Origin: an uncultured Fluviicola sp.
Lineage (GTDB): Bacteria; Bacteroidota; Bacteroidia; Flavobacteriales; Crocinitomicaceae
DNA: 64,000 bases
Reading direction: 5' to 3'
Assembly (NCBI RefSeq): GCF_946478805.1
Contig: NZ_CAMLDC010000020.1
Location: 1-64,000, forward strand
Part shown: one piece after another, positions 16,424-26,257 of the stretch
Position numbering within the stretch: the stretch's first letter is position 1
Layout of the letters: each line of letters begins with the position of its first letter
The notes under the pieces: generated by a model
Seen by the model: the letters and a program-made list of their open reading frames with translations, nothing else
Databases searched by the model: none
Told to the model about the DNA's origin: nothing
Program-made: the position numbers and the translations under genes

Positions 16424-17629
16424 ATGGATTTAAGGTCGAACGAGCCATTTTGGCTGATAAAAAACGGATTGATCAACTCGTATTCATCATTGCATTCGGA
16501 TGAATCCTGCGAAGTACTTATTGTTGGCGGTGGAATAACCGGAAGCCTGATAGCCCATCAAATGGTGGAAGACGGATTCGACACTGTTTTGATCGATAAA
16601 CGGGAAATCTGCAACGGCAGTACCTCGGCAACGACTTCCATGCTCCAGTATGAAATTGATATTCCCTTATCTGAATTAATTGAAAAAATAGGCGAAAATG
16701 GCGCGGTGAAAAGTTACCGGGCTTGTGCAGCATCGCTGTTGGAAATTGAGAAACTGGCAAAAAAATTGGGTTCACAGGCTGGGTTCCAATACAAAACATC
16801 GTTGTATTACACTACTAACAAAGACGATCTGACGCGTTTAAAGTTGGAGTATGAAACCCGCAAAAAAGTTGGTTTTGCCGTTACCTGGTTAAACGCAGCA
16901 GAAATTCAACAAAAATTCGGATTTCAAAACTCCTGTGGAGGGATTCTTTCAGAACTTGGAGCCAGTATTGATGCTTTCAGATTCGCACATGAATTGTTGG
17001 ATTACAACCGAAAACGCGGATTGCGTATCTATGATAAAACCGAATTAAAGTCAGTAGAACACAAAAGAGGATTCACTATCGTGACTACAGAAAACGGATC
17101 CCGTATCCGGGCCGGGAAAATAATTTATTGTACCGGGTACGAGAGTACCAAAATGATCCCGGAAAATTTTGTGTCGTTAAAAAGTACGTATGCCTTGGTG
17201 AGCGAAATAGATCAGACTGCATTTAAACCGATTGAAAAAACCCTGTTCTGGGATACCGATTCCCCGTACCTGTATTTTCGCACCACAGACGATCATCGAT
17301 TTCTCATTGGTGGTTGCGATGAAGATTTTCAGAATGCACAAAAACGAGACAGATTATTGAATGCAAAGGAAAAAGAGATTTTAGATAAACTGGCAAATTT
17401 AAATCCCGGTTTCCGGTTCGTTACGGATTTTGTTTGGGCAGGAACTTTCGGTGAAACCAAGGATGGGTTGCCTTACATCGGTGAACACCCCAAATTTAAA
17501 AACGCCTATTTTGTATTGGGTTTCGGAGGAAATGGAATTACATTTTCGGTCATTGGGATGGAAATGGCATCGCTTTTCATGAAAAAGAAAAAACACCCGC
17601 TTTCCAGGTATTTTAAGTTTGGCAGATAG
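16424..17629 (+). CDS. FAD-dependent oxidoreductase (DAO/glycine oxidase-like)
   Basis: The 401-residue protein belongs to the DAO superfamily of FAD enzymes. The dinucleotide-binding motif VLIVGGGITGSLIAHQM is at about residues 31-47 with the ribose-binding Asp at VLIDKREICNGST, followed by SATTSMLQYEIDIPL; a second FAD contact GRAGKIIYCTGYES-like segment lies near 225-240, and the C-terminal FAD motif is AGTFGETKDGLPYIGEHP with GFGGNGITFSVIGME. The Rieske domain that some relatives carry is absent. Substrate is unknown; it is a single gene with no amine-catabolism neighbour. Confidence 0.88.
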   Translation: MDLRSNEPFWLIKNGLINSYSSLHSDESCEVLIVGGGITGSLIAHQMVEDGFDTVLIDKREICNGSTSATTSMLQYEIDIPLSELIEKIGENGAVKSYRACAASLLEIEKLAKKLGSQAGFQYKTSLYYTTNKDDLTRLKLEYETRKKVGFAVTWLNAAEIQQKFGFQNSCGGILSELGASIDAFRFAHELLDYNRKRGLRIYDKTELKSVEHKRGFTIVTTENGSRIRAGKIIYCTGYESTKMIPENFVSLKSTYALVSEIDQTAFKPIEKTLFWDTDSPYLYFRTTDDHRFLIGGCDEDFQNAQKRDRLLNAKEKEILDKLANLNPGFRFVTDFVWAGTFGETKDGLPYIGEHPKFKNAYFVLGFGGNGITFSVIGMEMASLFMKKKKHPLSRYFKFGR

Positions 17630-17753
17630 TGGAGTTTCCCAAAAAGGGAGACTAATATTTCTTTTTCTTTCCCACAAATACCTTTAGGTTTAAAAGAATT
17701 ACACACAACGATTGATTATTCAGCAATAATAATCCTGTCGATGTGAAATTGAA

Positions 17754-17791
17754 ATCCAGTAGGGACGCGACGCATCGCGTCCCTACTGGAT
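17754..17791. terminator. Long palindromic hairpin between convergent genes
   Basis: AATCCAGTAGGGACGCGACG is followed by its near-perfect inverse (CATCGCGTCCCTACTGGATT), giving a stem of about 16 pairs. It sits 8 bases after the stop of the anti-sigma gene. It is of the same type as the hairpin at 52092, sharing the CAGTAGGG outer arm, and may act as a bidirectional terminator or a REP-like element. Confidence 0.7.
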
Positions 17792-17798
17792 TATCGGG

Positions 17799-20177
17799 TT
17801 ATTTGATCATTACCTCTCCAAAAGCTGGCTCTGTTTCATCAGGCATTTCCTGTTGTCCACATAAATAAATGGTCGGGCGAATCTCTTCCCGGAAAACGGC
17901 ATTTTTTCTGCGTTGTTTTTGGACAACGTAATTCGCTTTTTCCTTAAATAACCACTGCAATTCGTCTTTCAAATCCATTGGTTTGTCGGTTCTGCTTTTA
18001 TTCAATGTCGTGATTTTCTTTTCGAACTCCTTTTCACTGATTGCATCCAAGGAAATTGTACCAAGATCTCCCGATTTCAATTCCGTGATCTCGTGATAAG
18101 AGTACCCTTTTTCATTCATCCCGATGATTGCCGCAGTGTAATTCATGTCTCCATTTAGGTTGTATTCCAGTTTTCCATCACTGAAATCCAAGCGCTGGTA
18201 ACTGTTGATTTCTTTGGAGAACAAGTATAGGTACAAATGCCCATATTTCTCGGGATTTTTCACCTCGATTGTCATGGGTTTGTAGGTAATTTTAGCTGTT
18301 TTTCCTGTCTCGGGGTCTGTAATTTCTGTCGACTTTCGGGCAATCGTCGCCTCCATCACATAAGCATCAATATTGACTATTGTTCCTTCTCCATGTACTT
18401 GAAAACCCAGGGTTTTTCCCAGTTGTTTCCCAACATTATCCAGGTTAAATCCATATTCCTCCTGTAAGTTTGCAGATTCCCGCATCCCTTTCCGAAGCAC
18501 TTCCTTCTCACGTTCTTTCCGAACTTCGTCATCCCAAACGCGTTCTTTTCTTATTGCCGCTTCAAAGTTCTTCTTTCCTGTTTCACGAATGGTTTCAATC
18601 GATTTTTCATAGAATGCAGTCAGGTTCTTTTGGTGTGCATCATCGATTTTGATCACTCCGACTTTCTGGTCTGCAAACTCCTGAAATTCCGGATATCCCA
18701 TTTTCACCACCCGTTCATCCAATTTCCATAAAGGCGTATTTAGATTAGAAACATAGACTTCCAACACTTTCTTGTTACAGGTTCCATGAATTGCTTTCAT
18801 CCGATCCTCGAAATCCTGGGTAGCCAGGTTGGTATTGTTGAATTTTTTGTCCCAAATGGCTAATACTTTGGAAGGAGGGATCAGAGAACTTTCAAAAGCT
18901 GCATCAGTCTGACCCAATTCCTCTTCATACAATTCCCCATCAATGTAATTGAAGATAGCATCCACGTCTCCCGTTTTACCTTCCAATTGCGGGAAGGTGT
19001 TCATTGCAGTGGATCTAATGTTGGAAATTTCGCGCGCGTAAGGGTCCGAGTGTGCCGCTTTGTTCCAATCTGAAACCCATTGATAGATGGAACCTTCTTT
19101 TGCTCCACCATCCGCCCATTTTTGGCGAACCTGGAACAATTTGGGTCCTGTACCATCCCTGCTTGCCATATGACAAGTGGCACAATAGGTTTTAAATAGG
19201 GTTTTTCCTTTTGACCCTATATCTTGTTGCGGCCGTCCATCTTCATAAAACTCTGGATAAGCCAAATCAATCGCATCCCGAACAATATCAATCGAATCTG
19301 AAAATTCCTCAAAACTCAGATATAGACTATCGCGCTTTGCCTTTTCGGTAGACCACTTCAGTTCGTTCAGTTTGGGTTCGTAGTTCGGTGGGAACAGATC
19401 CATTTCCGACATGTCTTTCGGTTTGGGAAGGCGTTCCAATTCTTCCGGTTTTTGCCAGTCAACTGTTCCATTTTTCCCGGGAACTCCTGTGAAGAGTTTC
19501 ATGTTTTTCTTCAATTCATTCACCGGAACCTGCAGATAAACTCCTTCATCGGTCAATCCGAGTTTCTTTCCGCTTGGAGTAAAGGCATTCAAACTGAACA
19601 TTCCCTGGGTTTCCAGCAATCGGTCTCCGGATTTGGTGCTCAAGCCGGCTTTCACAATATCGGATGCTTTTTGGGCTTCCTGCAGTTGAACGATTGCTTC
19701 ACCGACATACGGTTTCCCATCCAATAAGAATGACTTGTCAGTGATGCTCAACAACACACCGCTTTCAGTTAAAAACACATCGGATTCTCCTGTAAATTGG
19801 AAGTACTCAGGATCTATATTCTCGAAAACCAGGGCCTTTTCCATTTTTTCCAATAAGGGTTTCTCCAGGAACTCCGGTTTATTTGTGATTTTGTCCCAAT
19901 TAACAGCTATATAAACTGCTACCGCAACAATACCCGCAATGACCAAAGTCAATGTACTTTTCAGCAACCATTTTTTGAAATGAAACCACTTTCCGGATTG
20001 TTTCACCAAAGTTCGCAATGAGTTTCTTTGAATGAGTTGCCGGGTCAGTTGATGCAACTCAAACTCCTTTTGGAGTTCCGGATTTTTCTCTAATTCTGTT
20101 TCGAAGGCCGTTTTCCCTTCTGCTGAAAGCTCGTTATTCAAATAACGCTCAATCAATTGATTCCAATTACTTTCCAT
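17799..20177 (-). CDS. Transmembrane anti-sigma factor fused to a c-type cytochrome domain
   Basis: The 792-residue protein has an anti-sigma-like cytoplasmic N-terminus (residues 1-73: LIERYLNNELSAEGKTAFE, a zinc-less ASD-type helix set), one membrane helix at about 74-93 (TLTLVIAGIVAVAVYIAV) and a 700-residue periplasmic part. Around residue 334 lies a haem c site, TYCATCHMASRDGTGPKLF, with a candidate Met ligand in STAMNTFPQLEG, i.e. a class I cytochrome c domain. Further on are regions rich in beta strands (YKPMTIEVKNPEKYGHLYLY) of unknown type. It starts three bases after the sigma gene stop. Regulation of a sigma factor by a haem protein in the periplasm is inference. Confidence 0.83.
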   Translation of the reverse strand: MESNWNQLIERYLNNELSAEGKTAFETELEKNPELQKEFELHQLTRQLIQRNSLRTLVKQSGKWFHFKKWLLKSTLTLVIAGIVAVAVYIAVNWDKITNKPEFLEKPLLEKMEKALVFENIDPEYFQFTGESDVFLTESGVLLSITDKSFLLDGKPYVGEAIVQLQEAQKASDIVKAGLSTKSGDRLLETQGMFSLNAFTPSGKKLGLTDEGVYLQVPVNELKKNMKLFTGVPGKNGTVDWQKPEELERLPKPKDMSEMDLFPPNYEPKLNELKWSTEKAKRDSLYLSFEEFSDSIDIVRDAIDLAYPEFYEDGRPQQDIGSKGKTLFKTYCATCHMASRDGTGPKLFQVRQKWADGGAKEGSIYQWVSDWNKAAHSDPYAREISNIRSTAMNTFPQLEGKTGDVDAIFNYIDGELYEEELGQTDAAFESSLIPPSKVLAIWDKKFNNTNLATQDFEDRMKAIHGTCNKKVLEVYVSNLNTPLWKLDERVVKMGYPEFQEFADQKVGVIKIDDAHQKNLTAFYEKSIETIRETGKKNFEAAIRKERVWDDEVRKEREKEVLRKGMRESANLQEEYGFNLDNVGKQLGKTLGFQVHGEGTIVNIDAYVMEATIARKSTEITDPETGKTAKITYKPMTIEVKNPEKYGHLYLYLFSKEINSYQRLDFSDGKLEYNLNGDMNYTAAIIGMNEKGYSYHEITELKSGDLGTISLDAISEKEFEKKITTLNKSRTDKPMDLKDELQWLFKEKANYVVQKQRRKNAVFREEIRPTIYLCGQQEMPDETEPAFGEVMIK

Positions 20178-20180
20178 AGC

Positions 20181-20723
20181 TTAGAATTGATTGGGTTCAA
20201 CACTTAACTGAGCTTCCTGCACCAGATCCTTTGCTTTCTGGATACAACGGTATTTTTGCGCTTTGGCTACTTTGTCATTCCTGAAATCGAGCTTTTTGGC
20301 AATGTCCACCATGTTCCAGCCCAAACCGTAGAACAAATGCAGCAATTCTTTGCACTGTTTTCCAATTTTTGTCAATGCGGATTCAAGTTGCTTGTATTGG
20401 ATTTCTTTCTCCATCCAGGAATCGGGAACTTCCTCCAGATCGACTTCCAAACCGGTGACTCCAAACTTCTGTTCTTTACGTGCGGCATTATACCACAACA
20501 ACTTGCAGGTTTGCTTGATAAAATGGATCGGTGCAAGTTGAAAATCAAAATCAGGGTCATTTTTCTTGCGCAGGTAAATGATCAGTGCTTCCTGAAACAG
20601 ATCTTCTGCTGTCAGAGCATCACAACCAAAGGTTCGAAGCAAGCGTTTGACCTCGGGGAAATGTTTGTAAATAATTCCAAGCTCTTTTTTGATTTCCTGA
20701 GGATTGTAAAAAGGTTTCTCCAT
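20181..20723 (-). CDS. ECF-type RNA polymerase sigma factor
   Basis: Region 2 is visible as AEDLFQEALIIYLRKKN and IHFIKQTCKLLWYNAARKEQ, and region 4 as KIGKQCKELLHLFYGLGWNMVDIAKKLDFRNDKVAKAQKYRCIQKAK, with the helix-turn-helix IAKKLDFRNDKVAKAQ. I use ATG at 20723 (MEKPFYNPQE). The frame stays open to an ATG at 20810 that has a good Shine-Dalgarno (AAAGGAGG, spacing about six), but the extra 29 residues (YRSLVIIGFALQILVYLS) are hydrophobic and look wrong for a sigma factor, and a TACCTTTC -7-like box with TTTG 17 bases upstream fits the shorter form. It forms an operon with the membrane anti-sigma/cytochrome gene. Confidence 0.87.
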   Translation of the reverse strand: MEKPFYNPQEIKKELGIIYKHFPEVKRLLRTFGCDALTAEDLFQEALIIYLRKKNDPDFDFQLAPIHFIKQTCKLLWYNAARKEQKFGVTGLEVDLEEVPDSWMEKEIQYKQLESALTKIGKQCKELLHLFYGLGWNMVDIAKKLDFRNDKVAKAQKYRCIQKAKDLVQEAQLSVEPNQF

Positions 20724-20902
20724 CGCTGAATTTACTGGTTGTGTTCGGAAAGCGGAAAGGTAAACAAGAATTTGCAAAGCAAAACCAATTATCACGAGTG
20801 AACGATACATTCATAACCTCCTTTTGGTCAATCAAATCCGCGGAATGAAATCATTTTGAATTCTTTAAATCCCCTTTCCGATTATTTATCGCAACGGATT
20901 TT

Positions 20903-20910
20903 TACTTTTG
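20903..20910 (+). promoter_or_regulatory. Bacteroidota -7 box (TACTTTTG), sets the start of the next gene
   Basis: TACTTTTG lies 17 bases before the ATG at 20928. An in-frame upstream ATG at 20856 precedes this box, so the box argues for 20928 as the real start. Confidence 0.5.
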
Positions 20911-20927
20911 CAGAAATTAAACCATCA

Positions 20928-22178
20928 ATGGAACATCCCGACTCTCCGGTCCAAACACAAACTGAAACAAGTAAGAAACCCAGAAATAAATTCAAAAAAT
21001 GGCTGCGTCGCGGTTATTTTGGAGTGATTCATGTATTGGCACTATTTGCTTTGGCACTGATTTTCGTTGCCTTGGCGGCCAAGTTCAAATGGACGAATGA
21101 TAGCGGGAACGTGGATTTGAACAGCCGTTATTTTGCGAATATGGCCGGTAAATACAACCAGGGATTCCAAACAGATAGCCTGACCTTTGCAACTCAGGAG
21201 CGCCAGATGTATCAGAATGTGGGCCTTCTGGCAAAATATTACCCGCATAATGCCAAAATCATTTTGGACGCTTTTCAACGTTCGGGAGATATCACCATTG
21301 CCTTGAGAATGCTTGACGCAGCGAATCTCCGGATGAAAAAACACAAAGGTTACCAGCGGGAATTACACCGGATCGAGGAACAGGCAAAAGACGCTTCACT
21401 TTCAATCTATCCCTGGGCAAATTACCGGGAATGGAAAGAATTCTGTAAGGTCGTAAGAGCAGATAGTGCTGCTATCGATTCTGTTTCGAGAATAACGGGT
21501 GTGGAATCCCGATTGATTGTGATGTGCCTGGTTGGAGAGCAAATTCGCATGTTCAATTCTTCCCGGGAACAATTTAAAAAATACGTGGTTCCTTACAACC
21601 GGTTGATCCTGACTACTAACAGGGGATATGGTGTTACCGGAATTCTTCAGAATACAGCCTTGAAAATCGAACGGAACCTATATGATCCCTCCAGCCCTTT
21701 TTATCCTGGAGATTATTATCAAAATTGCCTTAATTTAAAAGACTCTTTCCCGGAATTGGTGAATGATACGATTGAAGCACACAAACACCTGACCATTCAA
21801 CGTCTCATGAAAGGCGGAGATCATTTCTATTCCTACCTGTACACCGCTTTTTTCTTACGTCAATTCCAATCGCATTGGGAAAGGGAAGGATTCACCTTAG
21901 CTTACAGGCCTGAAATTCTGGGTACCTTATACAATTTAGGTTTCCAAAAAAGTAAACCAAAGAAAAATCCGTCTGTTGGCGGATCCACTTTCAATGTGGG
22001 TGACAAGGAATATACCTTTGGCGGATTGTGCTACGAGTTTTATTACAGCGGTGAACTGATGAACCTGTTCCCGTTAACCAGCAAGCCATTCATCCCTACA
22101 AAAGAATTGAAGCGAACCATTGTTTTCCCGGAGCCTAAAGAAGAGGAAGAAGTGGTTTCTCTGCCAATTGCAGGATAA
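20928..22178 (+). CDS. Membrane-anchored protein, possibly lysozyme-like
   Basis: From ATG 20928 the product is 416 residues: a basic cytoplasmic N-terminus (KKPRNKFKKWLRRGYF), one membrane helix near residues 30-53 (HVLALFALALIFVALAA), and a large periplasmic domain. The region SRITGVESRLIVMCLVGEQIRMF and ILTTNRGYGVTGILQNTAL resembles the helical, Glu-containing core of lytic transglycosylase or lysozyme-like folds, but I cannot confirm a catalytic Glu or a named domain. The gene is divergent from the sigma/anti-sigma operon and its stop abuts that of the convergent DUF1345 gene with no gap. Confidence 0.75.
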   Translation: MEHPDSPVQTQTETSKKPRNKFKKWLRRGYFGVIHVLALFALALIFVALAAKFKWTNDSGNVDLNSRYFANMAGKYNQGFQTDSLTFATQERQMYQNVGLLAKYYPHNAKIILDAFQRSGDITIALRMLDAANLRMKKHKGYQRELHRIEEQAKDASLSIYPWANYREWKEFCKVVRADSAAIDSVSRITGVESRLIVMCLVGEQIRMFNSSREQFKKYVVPYNRLILTTNRGYGVTGILQNTALKIERNLYDPSSPFYPGDYYQNCLNLKDSFPELVNDTIEAHKHLTIQRLMKGGDHFYSYLYTAFFLRQFQSHWEREGFTLAYRPEILGTLYNLGFQKSKPKKNPSVGGSTFNVGDKEYTFGGLCYEFYYSGELMNLFPLTSKPFIPTKELKRTIVFPEPKEEEEVVSLPIAG

Positions 22179-22817
22179 TCACAGGTTTATGATCTCGTTG
22201 ATCGTGATTGCGATCAGGATGGTGTTGAAGAAAAAGGCAAGTAATGAGTGAACCAGCGTTAACCTGCGCAATCCTTTGGATCGGATAATGACATCTGAAA
22301 CCTGGAAGGTCATTCCTATAGTGAACGAATAATAGGCAAAATCGAAGTAATCCGGATGTTCATCTCCCGGAAAATCGAGTCCCCGCGCATGGGTGACATA
22401 TTTTTCATCTCCGTAATACAAATGTGCGTAGCGGAAAGTAAATGAAAAGTGTAAAACCATCCAGGCTATTGTAACCGAAGCAATGAAGAAAATTTCATGA
22501 ATGACACTGTGCTTGCTGAAATGGATGTTGTTATCGCTATTCCAAAAAATAATTGCAATCAAGGCCGTAGAACAGGTCATGACCAAAACAACAAATTGCA
22601 TCCAGACCCCCAAATCCTCTTCTTTTGCCCGCAGCATAATGGATGCCGAAGGAATCCGGATCATGGTAATCACACCTTCCAGGATATACAAGCCCCCAAA
22701 GGCAAGCCAGGAAAAAATGACACTTTCCTGAACGGACCATTTTAACATATAGAAGACAAATCCCACTAAAAAAGAAATCAAAAAGACGAGCAGAATTTTA
22801 TACCGGATGATTTTCAT
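22179..22817 (-). CDS. DUF1345 domain-containing membrane protein
   Basis: The 212-residue protein matches the DUF1345 layout: hydrophobic segments at the N-terminus (YKILLVFLISFLVGFVFYML, SVIFSWLAFGGLYILEGVI), then IASVTIAWMVLHFSFTFRYAHLYY and the conserved DYFDFAYYSFTIGMTFQVSD and SLLAFFFNTILIAITIN. About five membrane helices are present and length is typical. Function of the family is unknown. It converges on the gene at 20928-22178 with abutting stop codons. Confidence 0.9.
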   Translation of the reverse strand: MKIIRYKILLVFLISFLVGFVFYMLKWSVQESVIFSWLAFGGLYILEGVITMIRIPSASIMLRAKEEDLGVWMQFVVLVMTCSTALIAIIFWNSDNNIHFSKHSVIHEIFFIASVTIAWMVLHFSFTFRYAHLYYGDEKYVTHARGLDFPGDEHPDYFDFAYYSFTIGMTFQVSDVIIRSKGLRRLTLVHSLLAFFFNTILIAITINEIINL

Positions 22818-22965
22818 GGATGCATAATTAGCGATTCTAAATTAATGCTTTTCGCCCAATTACAAACCTCTCGAAAACGAACCGGATTCAGACAGTTAAT
22901 CCCCTGGATTTTAACCTGCTATCCAACTATTTATTGTAAATTGCATCTGCTAAACTATAATACTT

Positions 22966-25900
22966 ATGAAAAAACTACTGGCGCTACTGGCATTTCTTCC
23001 TATCGGATTAGTTGCACAAACAGTTCATGTGAACTATCAGGATGGAAAAATCTGGTTTAAACTGGATAATGAAGTGCGGATTCTTCAACCTTTGAAAGAA
23101 AATGCATCTAAAATTCCCGTTCAATCGGTTCCGGGACTGGCTCAGATTGTTTCAAAATACGGATTTATCAATCTATCCAAACCATTCGCCGCAGCGAAAA
23201 ATTCGGAGATTTTGCAGCGCACCTACTTATTGGAATTTTCATCTATCCAGGACATTGAGAAATGTATCAGGGACCTGGAAAACCTGAAAGGGATCGAGTA
23301 TGCCGAAAAGGTTCCGCTTGATCGCATGTGCCTGACTCCGAACGATCCGTCTTTCAGCTCTCAATGGGGTTTATCAAATATCAACGCTCCAACCGCTTGG
23401 AATTACTTTTCTGCGGGGAGTAATGTCGTAGTTGCGATTGTGGATGATGCAATTGAGCGCACGCATGCGGATCTTTCCCCGAATTTATGGGTAAACACGG
23501 CAGAAATAGCCGGAAACAATATTGATGATGACAACAACGGGTATATCGATGATATCAATGGGTATGATGTTGGAAGTAATGACAATAACCCCAATCCTCC
23601 GAGCAGTTCTTTCGACCATGGAACACATGTGGCAGGAATTGTTTCTGCCAGATCCGGGAATGGTGTCGGAGTTGCTTCTATCGGGTTCAGCTGTAAATTG
23701 ATGTGCGTAAAATCCACAACAACCGTTGGCCAGGTTACCAACGGATACGATGGAATCATTTATGCCGCAGTCAGTGGCGCGGATATCATCAATATGAGTT
23801 GGGGCGGCCCCGGGACTTCCACGACTGCTCAAAATGTAGTGAATTACGCTGCCGGTGAAGGTTGTATTCTGATCGCCGCAGCGGGAAATGACAATGTAAA
23901 CACGCAATTTTACCCGGCTGCTTACAACAATGTGGTTTCAGTAGCAGCAACCACGAGCACCAATACAAAAGCCAGCTTTTCCAATTATGGTTCGTGGATC
24001 GATGTTTCCGCTCCCGGAAATAATATCTATAGCACAACCGTCGGAAGCACTTACGGAAATAAGTCGGGAACTTCCATGGCTTCGCCCATGGTGGCAGGAT
24101 TGGCAGGATTGATGAAATCATTGAATCCATCCATGCCAAATGCAGATCTGATCAATTGTTTACTGACAACTGCAGCAAATATAGATGCTCAAAATCCATC
24201 GTTTATAGGTCAACTCGGAAGCGGACGAATCGATGCTGCCGCTGCCATGGCTTGTGTGGCGACTTCTTTGAATAATCCACCTGTTGCAGATTTCAGCGCC
24301 AATTTTACTGCAATCAGTGCGGGCGGTTCCGTATTGTTCACCAATTTGAGCACGTACAATCCTACTTCCTGGAGCTGGACATTCACAGGTGGAACCCCGG
24401 CAACTTTCAATGGTCAAAATCCACCTTCGATCACTTACAACACTCCCGGAACATACACTGTTTCATTAACCGTAACGAATGCAAACGGCACGGACACGGA
24501 AACAAAAACGGGATACATCGTAGTAAGTCCGGCGGCGGTCTGTGAAAAAATCAATTTACCTGCACCTGTCGGCTGGACCGGATCGAATTACTATACCGGA
24601 GCAACTGTTGGCCAAGACGGCTGGATCAATGGAATGAACGTTTATCTGGACAAACAGAAAGCAATGTATTTTGACGCTTCAGCTTCACCGAATACCATCT
24701 TGAATAATGTCTGGGTCGCATTCGGACTCGCATATTCTGCCACACCTTCTAAAATTGTCCCTGTTAATATTTACGACGGTACATCCGGAACTCCGGGAGC
24801 ACTTTTGGGTAGTTCCAATCTTACAATGGGACAGATTATGACTGATGTGAGCGGTGGTTTTTACACAGAAGCAAGTTTTGTGAATAATCCGATCACGCTT
24901 CCGGCATCCAAAAAATTCTTCGTTGCAATTGGTTTGACAAACCTGCAATGGACTGCAGGTGTTAAAGACACTTTAAATATTGTAAGTAATTCTGCCGGAC
25001 AAACAACTCCGTCAGCTATTTGGGAACAACAATCAGACAATTTATGGTACCATTACGGAACAGCAGGTTCATGGAACCTGAACGCTTCCTTATATGTTCA
25101 TCCGTTCCTCACAAACACACCCTCCCAAGCGGTCATTACTCCAAGCACCTTGACTATCTGTTCCGGGAATTCCATCGATTTTGATGCTGCAGGAAGTACG
25201 TATCAAGATACCTTGTTGTGGTATTTCCCGGGTGGAACGCCGACCGTTCTTCCTTCTGCACCAACTGCTTCTGTAACATATGGAACACCCGGAACTTATG
25301 ATGCCATCTTGTATACAATCGGTGGCGGATGTTCATTATTTGACTCCGCTTTCGTTTCTATTACCGTGAGCCCAACCCCGACAATCAGTGTAAATGGCAA
25401 TAATACAATCTGCAATGGCACAAGTACTCCATTGACAGCTTCAGGAGCACCTTCCCTGACCTGGTCTCCGGCAACAGGATTATCTGCCACAACGGGAACC
25501 AATGTAACGGCAAATCCGACAGTTACAACTACTTACGCAATTACAGGTACGAATGGAGCTTGTAGCAACTCCACAACCATTACTATCAATGTGGACGACC
25601 TAAGTGTAGCTTCGATTGCATTTGTCGACAGCACGGTCGCATGTCCAACATCCGTTTCTTTTGACGGAAGCAACTCAACCCATGCGGACAGTTTCAGTTG
25701 GGTATTCCCCGGAGGAACACCGGCAACCTCGAACAGCTCTTCTCCAACGGTCACTTTCGGTACCGATGGTAATGTAACGGTACAATTGATTACTGTCAAT
25801 ACCTGTGGAGCAGATACAATGCAGTTTCCGATTCAAATTACGACCAATTGCGGATTGGGATTGAATGATTTGAACATCAGTTATGTGGTTTCGTTTAATC

Positions 25901-26115
25901 CGGAGCAATCTGTGATTTACATAGTAAGCGACCAAGGTTTAACTGCCGGTTCAAATATCGAATTATACAATGAACTTGGACAAATGTTAAGCTCAAATCG
26001 ATTGGCAAATCAAATGACTTCATTTGAAATTCCGGTTTCATCTTATGCTTCCGGGATGTATTTCGTCCGTATTCTTTCCGATACACACGAAGCAACTTCA
26101 AAAGTCATCAAATAA
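22966..26115 (+). CDS. Secreted subtilisin-like serine protease with PKD domains and T9SS sorting domain
   Basis: An S8 endopeptidase exported by the type IX system. Layout of 1049 residues: signal peptide (MKKLLALLAFLPIGLVAQ), a propeptide-like region to about 135, the catalytic domain with Asp in VVVAIVDDAIERTHADL, His in FDHGTHVAGIVS and Ser in NKSGTSMASPMVAG, a first PKD domain (PVADFSANFTAISAGG to YIVVSP, about 445-525), an extracellular middle with bacterial Ig/PKD-like repeats up to about 960 (VNTCGADTMQFPI), and a C-terminal type A sorting domain (ELYNELGQMLSSN, SYASGMYFVRI). All three triad residues are present. It is a single gene followed by a terminator. Confidence 0.93.
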   Translation: MKKLLALLAFLPIGLVAQTVHVNYQDGKIWFKLDNEVRILQPLKENASKIPVQSVPGLAQIVSKYGFINLSKPFAAAKNSEILQRTYLLEFSSIQDIEKCIRDLENLKGIEYAEKVPLDRMCLTPNDPSFSSQWGLSNINAPTAWNYFSAGSNVVVAIVDDAIERTHADLSPNLWVNTAEIAGNNIDDDNNGYIDDINGYDVGSNDNNPNPPSSSFDHGTHVAGIVSARSGNGVGVASIGFSCKLMCVKSTTTVGQVTNGYDGIIYAAVSGADIINMSWGGPGTSTTAQNVVNYAAGEGCILIAAAGNDNVNTQFYPAAYNNVVSVAATTSTNTKASFSNYGSWIDVSAPGNNIYSTTVGSTYGNKSGTSMASPMVAGLAGLMKSLNPSMPNADLINCLLTTAANIDAQNPSFIGQLGSGRIDAAAAMACVATSLNNPPVADFSANFTAISAGGSVLFTNLSTYNPTSWSWTFTGGTPATFNGQNPPSITYNTPGTYTVSLTVTNANGTDTETKTGYIVVSPAAVCEKINLPAPVGWTGSNYYTGATVGQDGWINGMNVYLDKQKAMYFDASASPNTILNNVWVAFGLAYSATPSKIVPVNIYDGTSGTPGALLGSSNLTMGQIMTDVSGGFYTEASFVNNPITLPASKKFFVAIGLTNLQWTAGVKDTLNIVSNSAGQTTPSAIWEQQSDNLWYHYGTAGSWNLNASLYVHPFLTNTPSQAVITPSTLTICSGNSIDFDAAGSTYQDTLLWYFPGGTPTVLPSAPTASVTYGTPGTYDAILYTIGGGCSLFDSAFVSITVSPTPTISVNGNNTICNGTSTPLTASGAPSLTWSPATGLSATTGTNVTANPTVTTTYAITGTNGACSNSTTITINVDDLSVASIAFVDSTVACPTSVSFDGSNSTHADSFSWVFPGGTPATSNSSSPTVTFGTDGNVTVQLITVNTCGADTMQFPIQITTNCGLGLNDLNISYVVSFNPEQSVIYIVSDQGLTAGSNIELYNELGQMLSSNRLANQMTSFEIPVSSYASGMYFVRILSDTHEATSKVIK

Positions 26116-26185
26116 AAGATCCGCCGCGGATTGATTTGATTGCAAACTCAAATTGAAACTAGTGTAAAATAACTAAGTCATTCCT

Positions 26186-26214
26186 AAAAAGTCTTCCGTT
26201 GGAAGACTTTTTTC
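26186..26214 (+). terminator. Terminator of the subtilase gene
   Basis: AAAAAGTCTTCC pairs with GGAAGACTTTTTT across a GTT loop, about 70 bases after the protease stop, with T runs on both strands. Confidence 0.85.
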
Positions 26215-26257
26215 GTTACTTTTTTCGAATCATGACATTGAGAATAAAAACAATGTT

